From NCBI GenBank assembly GCA_023512255.1, contig JAILZY010000041.1, positions 1 through 30,912 of the forward strand: DNA of 30,912 nt. Direction: 5' to 3'. Source of the stretch: a bacterium (GTDB lineage: Bacteria; SZUA-182; DTGQ01). This document shows positions 7,694 through 13,930 of the stretch, in pieces. Position 1 is the first letter of the stretch, and each line of letters opens with the position of its first letter. The notes beneath the pieces were generated by a model, which was not told the origin of the DNA, made no database searches, and saw only the letters and a list, made by a program, of their open reading frames with translations. The position numbers and the translations under genes were made by a program.

Positions 7694-8220
7694 CCTGAAG
7701 ACAGAAAGTAGCTTCCCCCAAGATGATGGAGTGTTTTTGCCTCTTTCATCTCGGCTCTCAGGTAGCCATCAAATTTATCCTCATCAACCGAGGCTGCCAC
7801 TACCCCACCGATGAAGAGTTTATGGTCCCCTACGGTATGTCTGCCATAGAGTTGACACTCAATATGTCCTATGCATTCTTCGATCAGCGATGGTTTAACC
7901 ATCCTAGCCTTCAAGGGGGTCAAACCTGTCTGGTCAAATTTATTTACTTCCCGGCCTGAATAGGCTCCGCAGAATTTTACCTTGTCAAGGAGACTGACCG
8001 GCGGCACATTGATGACAAACTCCTCTCCTTGGTCAATTAGTTCGGCTGAAAGTGAATTCTGGTTCACGGAAATGGCCACCAGAGCGGGAGAGATGCTGAC
8101 CGGCGTCTGCCAGGCAACAGGTATGATATTGGCCTTGTCCCGGTAAAGTGAGGTTACCAGAACGAGTGGACCGTGATTAATCAGTCGATTTGCCAGTTCA
8201 ATAGGAATTTCTTTTTTCAT
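7672..8220 (-). CDS. Flavin reductase-like / flavoredoxin family protein
   Basis: A 182-aa protein of the FMN-binding split-barrel type (flavin reductase-like domain, flavoredoxin branch). The conserved block VAWQTPVSISPALVAISV (about residues 36-53), FVINVPPVSLLDKV (about 68-81), GAYSGREVNKF and HKLFIGGVVAA are all in family order. Such proteins bind FMN and reduce it with NAD(P)H or shuttle electrons; the donor is unknown here. The start at 8220 is fixed by GAGGAGG 6 nt upstream. An in-frame ATG at 8235 overlaps that ribosome site and is rejected. The stop codon lies within a short tandem repeat. No operon partner is evident: the upstream neighbour is a miniature element and the downstream side is non-coding repeats. 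Confidence 0.88.
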   Translation of the reverse strand: MKKEIPIELANRLINHGPLVLVTSLYRDKANIIPVAWQTPVSISPALVAISVNQNSLSAELIDQGEEFVINVPPVSLLDKVKFCGAYSGREVNKFDQTGLTPLKARMVKPSLIEECIGHIECQLYGRHTVGDHKLFIGGVVAASVDEDKFDGYLRAEMKEAKTLHHLGGSYFLSSGDLVPLT

Positions 8221-8350
8221 CTGATACCTCCTCAAATAAAGCAGAATGGAGTTTGATGCTGTGGGAACTGCTCTAATCCTTAATTAATGCTCCAACATTT
8301 CTGTCTTTATATCGGTTATTCAGATGAAAAACAGCTACAACTCACCTTAC

Positions 8351-8400
8351 TTATACCTAGACCTTCCCCTCCCAGTTTATACCTAGACCTTCCCCTTCCA
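8351..8400. repeat. Two tandem copies of a 26-bp repeat
   Basis: TTATACCTAGACCTTCCCC appears at 8351 and again 26 bp later, nearly identical. It lies upstream of the flavoredoxin-like gene (minus strand), within a possible promoter region. Function unknown. Confidence 0.7.
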
Positions 8401-8408
8401 GCCAAATA

Positions 8409-8548
8409 ATCAAGTACGCTCATGGCCATTTTCGGTGAAAAGTCAGCTAAATCACCATTCCGTCACTTCTCGCCAAAAGCGGGAATCGAGGAGTAAAAAT
8501 TACTCGGATTCTGGCTTCTCACGAATGGTAGCCATGAGCGATCAAGTA
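8409..8548 (+). mobile_element. Miniature inverted-repeat element, family 1, copy B, with perfect 8-bp target duplication
   Basis: The element itself is 8417-8540 (124 bp), from CGCTCATGGC to GCCATGAGCG, a perfect 10-bp terminal inverted repeat. It is flanked on both sides by ATCAAGTA (8409-8416 and 8541-8548). The body matches the element at 3641-3765 in reverse orientation. It lies 32 bp past the stop codon of the acyltransferase gene. There is no transposase; the 8-bp duplication points to a DDE-type transposase acting in trans (family not identified). Confidence 0.92.
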
Positions 8549-8572
8549 ATGGTCCAAGTAATGAGGATAGTA

Positions 8573-9187
8573 TCAGTCCATACTAATATTCGGATGATTG
8601 TCCGTACAGAAAAATTCGTATAGGGGATGTTTGCTTGACCTTAAAAATTCTATGGTCCTTGGAATATCACATTTAAAGGTGTGGTGCTCTGCGTTTCCCA
8701 ATCGCCGATGGTGATATACTCCTGATGGGCCAAGGTCTTCCAGGAGAAACAGTCGCTGATAGTCGCGGGCAGCCGAGGGGGTCATTGAAATCAGCAAGGT
8801 ATTAATCTGATTGGCCTGGCAATAGCGGAAAACCGCCTTCCAGAGTAAATATTTTATTAATTTTGATTTCAGGTGCTTTGAAAACGAGAAGCGGGTTACC
8901 TCTGCACACTGCTTTTCATGTTCGGTAAGTAGGGAGTCAACCTCAATAAATTCATCTAGCTCTATTTTCCCATGCCTTCGATCGAGAATTCTCATCGTTC
9001 CCACTGGCTCGTTAAACCCGTCTTCAGCGAGCAGCAGGGTAGCATTTGAGGCAAAATCATATTCATCAATAACTTCCTCCTTTTTATTTACATATTTTTT
9101 ATATCCCTCCCAGCGAATATCAAAAACCCGCCTCAGACCTTCTTCCGTTTTTGCCTTACGAACAAAGATATCCATTTGGCTCGCCAT
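8573..9187 (-). CDS. FeeM-like N-acyltransferase (autoinducer-synthase/GNAT fold)
   Basis: A 204-aa protein resembling the FeeM/PEP-CTERM-associated acyltransferase group, relatives of acyl-homoserine lactone synthases that transfer an acyl chain from acyl-ACP to an amino acid or other amine. Visible family features are VFDIRWEGYKKYV near residue 20, an acidic YDFASNATLLLAED block near 42-55, PVGTMRILDRR near 60-70, the EVTRFSFSK strand-helix near 100-108, and a long helix ending in the ISMTPSAARDYQRLFL block. The start at 9187 is set by AAGAGGTG 6-8 nt upstream; a TTG at 9217 is rejected. There is no LuxR-type or PEP-CTERM gene beside it, so product and pathway cannot be inferred. A hairpin ending in a T-rich run (9241-9271) lies upstream. 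Acyl specificity is unknown. Confidence 0.75.
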   Translation of the reverse strand: MASQMDIFVRKAKTEEGLRRVFDIRWEGYKKYVNKKEEVIDEYDFASNATLLLAEDGFNEPVGTMRILDRRHGKIELDEFIEVDSLLTEHEKQCAEVTRFSFSKHLKSKLIKYLLWKAVFRYCQANQINTLLISMTPSAARDYQRLFLLEDLGPSGVYHHRRLGNAEHHTFKCDIPRTIEFLRSSKHPLYEFFCTDNHPNISMD

Positions 9188-9639
9188 GCTATTCACCTCT
9201 TGATGTAGTTTTAGCAAGGTTTATAAGGGAAAACACCTGTCGCGGTTCATAAAGGTTGAACCGCGTCTTTTCGCAAGATCATGATTTGGGTTCCATTTTG
9301 TTCCTGTATCCAAAGAATATTATCAACTTTGATGCCAATTCTCGATTGGCCGAAGGCGAAATTTTTTATCGAATATTACAGAAATAATTAAGTATTTATA
9401 CCTTATACTATAAAAAGATAATCTTTATAGGTGGCTATTGTATGAAAAATGATCATACGGCTTATGCTTAATGAGCATATATCGCATGAATATTTTTTTT
9501 CTTCATGTTGAGTCAATACATCAAGCAGGCTTTTTTAATCTGCCTCGACGGCCTGGCACCTCTGATATTCTTGGCGCCAGGGTCATCGAGGTGTAAGTCG
9601 AAAATTCTAGGGTGATAGCCGGCACGATAAAAGCCAGCC
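9188..9639. other. Intergenic AT-rich stretch with hairpins
   Basis: No gene is seen. The stretch holds CGCGGTTCA/TGAACCGCG (9241-9265, followed by TCTTTTC), GCCAAT/ATTGGC (about 9332-9349), a very AT-rich section (9360-9510) that probably includes the acyltransferase promoter, and a long imperfect stem at about 9542-9592 pairing CCTCGA...CCTGGC with GCCAGG...TCGAGG. The last lies just beyond the 3' end of the minus-strand 9640 gene and may be its transcript end. Confidence 0.5.
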
Positions 9640-9975
9640 TCAATTGTCGCTCATAGTGTGTACCCGCCACCAGGTCAGACGGTTTCTCTGCTTTGTTGCC
9701 CAGTAAGCGATATCGTCCTTGAGCTTTTCAGCAGCTTGTGTATCCATCGGCAAATTATCAATCATGTTCTGAATAAGTTCCGGAAGAGGAACGATCTCCT
9801 CGGGCATAACGACCGGCTCGGATGAAAACATATCCATGAATAAGGAAGCCCTGCCATTCCCTGACTGCGCTGGGCTAACACGATTGCCAGCAAAGGAAAA
9901 ACTCACGAAAACCGGATAACTCACCACAATCCAGACTCCCAAAAGTATCAGGATGGATTTGAATTTTTTGTCCAT
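9640..9975 (-). CDS. Small exported hypothetical protein
   Basis: A 111-aa protein I do not recognise. It starts with a signal peptide or anchor: basic MDKKFK, then a hydrophobic stretch (about 8-29) and a plausible cleavage site after SFA. The mature part is acidic in its first half (EPVVMPEEIVPLPELIQNMIDNLP) and ends in a basic, Trp-rich tail (WATKQRNRLTWWRVHTM). There are no cysteines. The start is supported by GAAGGTGAG about 6-8 nt before the ATG. It stands alone, with repeats upstream and an imperfect hairpin downstream. Confidence 0.6.
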   Translation of the reverse strand: MDKKFKSILILLGVWIVVSYPVFVSFSFAGNRVSPAQSGNGRASLFMDMFSSEPVVMPEEIVPLPELIQNMIDNLPMDTQAAEKLKDDIAYWATKQRNRLTWWRVHTMSDN

Positions 9976-10067
9976 ACTATCTCACCTTCCCTCTCGTTAT
10001 TCTCAATAAATTATAATTCTTATAAGTAAAAGTAAACCTTCACCTCCCTGGCCCAAATGTTCCCTCA

Positions 10068-10234
10068 TCGCCCCTCCCTCGATGGCGAGGGTGATGTAGC
10101 GAGCACTCCTGGTCGTCTCGACCTTACCGTCTCGACCTTGCCGGCGGCCCCTCCCTCGATGACGAGGGTAAGATCCCAGGCTTGGTCATCCTCAGGCTCC
10201 TTGACCTCGCCCCTCCCTCGATGGCGAGGGTGAT
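10068..10234. repeat. Three spaced copies of a palindromic CCCTCCCTCGATGGCGAGGG repeat
   Basis: Nearly identical copies start at about 10068, 10145 and 10207. Each contains CCTCG-ATGG-CGAGG (or ATGA), a 5-bp stem with a 4-nt loop. The gaps between copies are unequal and not spacer-like. A further small direct repeat, GTCTCGACCTT, occurs twice between copies 1 and 2. No cas genes are nearby, so this is read as a hairpin repeat cluster upstream of the 9640 gene. Confidence 0.75.
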
Positions 10235-10602
10235 ATTTTTGCTCACCCCCACTACAGCCTCGCCCATCAACTCACCCATCAAGGAGAAAGAAGAGTCGAT
10301 CCGTATAGCCTTGAGTTTCGGCGGCACAAGCCTTTCCCATCAAGGGAGTATTATAAGAATCTCCAATAAAAAGTATAAGGAGCCTCACCTAAAAGATAGG
10401 GAACATTCTGCCCCTGACAATATTTATTTCGGATGGAGTATGTAAAAGCTATGAAGTAGCAGAAACTAGAAATAGCAGAAACTGCGAATTAACAGAGAAA
10501 AAGAAGATGAGGTGATAAAATTAAGGTGGGAAAAGAAACCAAAACGCAGCCTAAATTTAGGGGAGTAGTTGCCAAGCTCTACTAAATATAAGGAGTTGAG
10601 TT

Positions 10603-10710
10603 ATGGTATTTATTCAGCACAATAGCGGGGAAAACCTCTCCTGCTCTGAAATTTCATACCTGACTCCTGCCCCCCTTTTTTACTCTTCTCGGCCAATGAT
10701 GATGTTCTGA
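10603..10710 (+). CDS. Possible 35-aa small protein
   Basis: An ORF of 35 codons plus stop, beginning MVFIQHNSGENLSC and ending PMMMF. Its main support is a good ribosome site, AAGGAG, 7 nt before the ATG. It has no membrane segment and no similarity I recognise. It converges with the 38-aa ORF at 10747-10863, leaving 36 bp between their stops. It could be a chance ORF in a non-coding region. Confidence 0.3.
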   Translation: MVFIQHNSGENLSCSEISYLTPAPLFYSSRPMMMF

Positions 10711-10746
10711 TGTTCTAACACTTGAGCACTAATTATCATGTTTCAT

Positions 10747-10863
10747 TTATAAACTTTTCTTGTTCTGATTTAGCAAAGGCTTATCACTTTGGACGACTTT
10801 TTCGATCAGATCTGACCCAAGAGGCATCATAAAAAGATAAAATAATAACATAAAGATCGTCAT
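10747..10863 (-). CDS. Possible 38-aa small membrane protein
   Basis: An ORF of 38 codons preceded by a near-ideal ribosome site (AAAGGAGGTG, 6-7 nt before ATG). The first 14 residues, MTIFMLLFYLFMMP, are strongly hydrophobic, enough for a short membrane-inserting helix. A charged tail follows (DLIEKVVQSDKPLLNQNKK). This is the composition of small membrane-associated accessory proteins, but I recognise no family. The quality of the ribosome site is the main reason to list it. Confidence 0.5.
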   Translation of the reverse strand: MTIFMLLFYLFMMPLGSDLIEKVVQSDKPLLNQNKKSL

Positions 10864-11027
10864 TGAATTCACCTCCTTTTTATCATTAAGTTTTTGGAAT
10901 ATATTTTTTGCAACTTCTATGCCAAAGTCACCAAAGTTAACGATTTGATCTAATATTATTTGTCTTTCAAATAGTTATCATATTAACCCTCATTTTTCAT
11001 CGCGCTGACTATCAAATAGGTGAAAGG

Positions 11028-11073
11028 ATATTTATTGCAAAATTGCTAAAATTGGCGATTTTGCAATAAATAT
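11028..11073. other. Long near-perfect AT-rich hairpin
   Basis: ATATTTATTGCAAAATTGC (11028-11046) pairs with GCGATTTTGCAATAAATAT (11055-11073), a 19-bp stem with a single wobble and an 8-nt loop. It has no following T-run and no adjacent gene, so it is unlike an ordinary terminator. Confidence 0.7.
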
Positions 11074-11356
11074 GGTTTCCCCCTCATATAAAGTATGAGC
11101 CTATCCATAGCAGTTATGATTAATTATTTAGTCAAAAGCCTTTATTTATCAAATAATTTCCTGATCGAAATCTTCGGTACTTCCTAAACCATCATGATTT
11201 TTCCGAATTCTATCTCTCTGACCAAGGAGCCCGCCCCTTCCCCCGGATTGAAAATCAGTTTCCGGCAACTTAGGCAGGGCATAAAATTCATGACAACTCT
11301 AACACCTAAGGGGTCTGATCGGCAGCAGCGGCATAAAAGTTGCCTATAAGTAAAGT

Positions 11357-11432
11357 GATTCTGCTAAAAAGAAGTCGATCAGGAAGGCTTTGCTCTTTTG
11401 GAGAGAGAGGCAAAAGCCCGATGAGCAGAATC
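11357..11432 (+). ncRNA. Nested hairpin, possible structured RNA element
   Basis: GATTCTGCT (11357-11365) pairs with AGCAGAATC (11424-11432). Inside it, GGCTTTGC (11386-11393) pairs with GCAAAAGCC (11410-11418) with one bulge. The stems are nested as in a folded RNA. No riboswitch class is recognised and the strand is a guess. Confidence 0.35.
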
Positions 11433-11596
11433 TAGCCCAAAAATTAAAGAGAGAGCAATAATAGGGATTGAGCAGGTTAAATAACTACAGGTCATCAAAT
11501 TACAGGGAGGGAAAAGCAATAGTCGCCGTATATTTCTAAAAGTTTCTATCAGAATATCTTGCAGGCTCCAGCCGCAAACCAGCGGTCATTTCCGTA

Positions 11597-11884
11597 TCCA
11601 AGAAAGTAGTGTGTGTACTTGATGAGGGGCTCTTCTGTTTATAGGGCGATTGAATCCTATCCCGCCCCGGCAAATTCAAAATAGGATAAAAAGTCGCCTA
11701 AGGGAGAGTAAGGAGTGTTGTCTTCACACGGGCAGTTAGCCCCGATCAGGGCAGGCTTATATCAGCTAGCAGGCTTATATCAGCTACCCTGATACTGTGC
11801 TTTCACACGGACAGCGAAGCCCATCGTACTTTGTACTGGTGCCAGAGGGCCAATAACCGGACCTCTACACACACACTTATTGGA
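11597..11884 (+). ncRNA. Candidate multi-stem structured RNA
   Basis: Five helices can be read. The outermost is TCCAA (11597-11601) with TTGGA (11880-11884). A closing helix GTGTGTGTA (11609-11617) pairs with TACACACAC (11866-11874). TAGGGCGA (11642-11649) pairs with TCGCCTA (11694-11700), and ATCCTAT (11654-11660) with ATAGGAT (11681-11687) inside it. ATCAGGG (11745-11751) pairs with CCCTGAT (11787-11793), enclosing two tandem copies of GCAGGCTTATATCAGCTA. TTGAAT/ATTCAA offers an alternative or pseudoknot pairing. The phrase TTCACACGGRCAG occurs twice (11723, 11811). No known RNA family is recognised. The strand is assumed from the plus-strand gene downstream, and the repeat-rich closing helix may be chance. 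Confidence 0.4.
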
Positions 11885-12455
11885 CAGGAGCAAAGCGATA
11901 ACTTCAGAATTAATGTTGACCCAAAAGTACTCTCTTATTCGCTAATGCGTCATCTTTTTTCAAAGCGGTGATAGAAAGCAGAGCGAAGCAATGAGAGCCG
12001 GGCTCGAGGTATTTTTTACGGATTGACCGCACAGAGATCCCTTCAAGATAGCACAATTTAGTACACAACTTACTAATACATAAATTAATATATTTTTTAA
12101 AAATTGAATTTTGCTTAAACTCGATTTTTAAAAAAGTAGCTCTTAAGAGTAGGTTGACTCCTAAAAACAGCTCTTTCAGGTTTAAAATACTTCCATACTC
12201 TCTCTCTCCGCCCTGAAGAATGAGTAAATATACTCATCTGTCTGGCCAGGCTAGAGGGAGGTGTAGCCTTATGTCAGCCTGAGGGAGCGGCAAGGTTTTA
12301 GGAAGGGAGGTGAAATATTTAATAAAAAGATAGTAACAAAGATCTTTTAAGGTTATCGCTAGGGGTTTTATTTTTCATCGTTCATTTAATTTATCGATGC
12401 CTGAAAAACATATTTTTTAGAGTTTCGTAAAAATAGTACGGAGGAAGTTTTTATC

Positions 12456-13193
12456 ATGATAAATGTAAAGAAATTCGCCTATGCCCTTTTGGTCAGTTTC
12501 GCCGCCTTGCTTATTGCTTATACACCAGCTGCTCAGGCTCAAAACTGGATGGCCCTGCCCCCTTACAACACCCTGTGGCCGTTGTGGTCGCCTACCTTGT
12601 CTCCTGTTAATCCTGCCACTGGATTGCCAACCCCAGTTGTATCCTCGCTGACTCCAAGCACGGTTTTGCCGGTCCAACCTGGCCTGACCTGGGACCCTGC
12701 GGCAGCTAATCCCTGGCTGCTTTACAATACCCCGCTAGGTATGGCTTATTATGATCCGGTCAGCGGAGTAAATCTGTGGCCGCCATCATATCTGTTGGAT
12801 GCAGCCGGCCTTCCTCTGCCCCTCGCTCTGCCTGTGGGCTATGGGTCTCTACCCCCAACCTCTTCTTCCTGGCTGGCCAGCACTACGCCAGTAGCTAATG
12901 CAGCTATTTTAGCTTATTTGATGACCGTGCCATTCATTGGCCCCACCTTTGCGCCCACAGTACCTGTAGTTGCTCCGACCTTTGCACCTACTTTTGCTCC
13001 TACAGTGGCGCCCACTGCTACCCCGACCTTTGTTCCACCAGTGGCACCTACTTTTGCTCCGCTGGCTACGACCATGATCATCGGACCGACCTTCACTCCT
13101 ACTTTTGCGCCTACTTTTGCTCCAACCACTGCTCCGCTGGCTACGACTATGATCATCGGACCAACCTTTGCACCAACCGCACCTGTAATTTAA
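12456..13193 (+). CDS. Exported Pro-rich PTFAP-repeat protein
   Basis: A 245-aa protein with a classic signal peptide (MINVKKFAYALLVSFAALL, likely cleaved after AQA at residue 28). The mature region to about 160 is rich in Pro, Leu and Trp. From residue 162 to the end it is made of short repeats of the form PTFAP, APTV or APTA, including a longer module, APLATTMIIGPTF, present twice (residues 201-213 and 226-238). There are no cysteines and few charged residues. Such composition suggests an extended cell-surface or matrix protein; no known domain is recognised. The start is firm: GGAGGAA lies 7-8 nt before the ATG. It is preceded by the long non-coding region and followed by a bidirectional terminator at 13253-13297. 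The repeat tract is prone to length change. Confidence 0.78.
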   Translation: MINVKKFAYALLVSFAALLIAYTPAAQAQNWMALPPYNTLWPLWSPTLSPVNPATGLPTPVVSSLTPSTVLPVQPGLTWDPAAANPWLLYNTPLGMAYYDPVSGVNLWPPSYLLDAAGLPLPLALPVGYGSLPPTSSSWLASTTPVANAAILAYLMTVPFIGPTFAPTVPVVAPTFAPTFAPTVAPTATPTFVPPVAPTFAPLATTMIIGPTFTPTFAPTFAPTTAPLATTMIIGPTFAPTAPVI

Positions 13194-13252
13194 AAGTGAA
13201 GGAAGACTATTATAGTCCTCCTCATCTACCGCGAGGGAAATTGCTAACCTGA

Positions 13253-13297
13253 AAAAGCCATGAGGGCAGACTCTTTTCGTCTACCCTCATGGCTTTT
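13253..13297. terminator. Bidirectional terminator between convergent genes
   Basis: AAAAGCCATGAGGG...AGAC pairs with GTCT...CCCTCATGGCTTTT, a stem of about 18 bp with A-run before and T-run after, so it works on both strands. It separates the plus-strand Pro-rich gene from the minus-strand hydrogenase operon. Confidence 0.9.
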
Positions 13298-13330
13298 GTT
13301 GACTCTTCTGTCTAATTTTGGCTGCCGAAG

Positions 13331-13792
13331 CTAACAGGAAAGCTCCTGAACAACCTGCCGAATCACCTCATCCATTTTTTCCTTCAGACAGGGAGAAAGC
13401 TCATCCCCTGGATCCACTTTCTGTGGTTCTACGGCCACGATCTTAATTTCTGGAATAGGCAAATTCAGCATCTTCCCCAGGTTGATTAAATTGAGGATAT
13501 CGCCCTCATGAGTGCTTATTGGCTGACAGTTTTTCTTCTGGGTCTGAAGCTGATCTGGAGAGAATACCATCACCGTGCCAGGCTCTTGGCCCATAAAGGC
13601 AGAGTCGATAATCACGATTTTTTCTGTTTCATAATTAAAATGTCTGAACAGCCGCAGACCGTCGGTAGAAATATCTTCCGCTTCAAAATCCTGATCTAGC
13701 TCCCGCAGGCAGATTTGCTCAATAACTTTTGGCCCCACACCGTCATCCTGCATCAGATAGTTACCGATACCGATCGCGATTTTCTTACCCAT
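13331..13792 (-). CDS. [NiFe] hydrogenase maturation protease (HybD/HycI family, M52)
   Basis: A 153-aa endopeptidase that removes the C-terminal tail of the hydrogenase large subunit after nickel insertion. The N-terminal GIGNYLMQDDGVG (residues 8-20) holds the nickel-sensing acidic residue (D16). D63 in VIIDSAFMG and H95 in STHEGD fit the other two metal-binding positions of HybD-type proteases. Length is typical. AGGAG lies about 9 nt before the ATG. It is the last gene of the hydrogenase operon, about 140 bp after the large subunit whose tail (after H431) it should cut. Its presence implies hypABCDEF genes elsewhere, as none is in this window. Confidence 0.93.
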   Translation of the reverse strand: MGKKIAIGIGNYLMQDDGVGPKVIEQICLRELDQDFEAEDISTDGLRLFRHFNYETEKIVIIDSAFMGQEPGTVMVFSPDQLQTQKKNCQPISTHEGDILNLINLGKMLNLPIPEIKIVAVEPQKVDPGDELSPCLKEKMDEVIRQVVQELSC

Positions 13793-13930
13793 ATCTGTCT
13801 TCTCCTCATCTCTCCTCTAAAATAATGCTGTTGTTCACTTACCACTCACTCACTCCTTACCCTCATCATTTTCCTTGCAGTGCGGCAGACAGTTAGATGT
13901 TGTCGCCACAAAGATCGGCATTTTCTCCAG

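Larger units (their letters stand above)
10864..12455. other. Gene-free region of about 1.6 kb ahead of the Pro-rich protein gene
   Basis: No ORF of 60 codons or more is seen on either strand. Besides the hairpins and candidate RNA listed separately, it holds a GAGCCGGGCTC palindrome near 11998, a very AT-rich stretch (12050-12140), ATGAGTAAATATACTCAT (about 12221-12238) and an orphan ribosome-site-like GGGAGGTG near 12305 with no usable start. The lack of coding and the density of stems suggest regulatory RNA or a decayed region. Confidence 0.6.

Noticed and set aside
8435-8623. Plus-strand 62-aa ORF
   Set aside because: It lies within the 124-bp element and the 3' end of the acyltransferase gene, with no support.
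10068-10234. Possible CRISPR array
   Set aside because: Only three units, unequal gaps, each unit a small palindrome and no cas genes.
10182-10445. Plus-strand ORF of 87 aa
   Set aside because: Its first part is made of the palindromic repeat, and no ribosome site precedes it.
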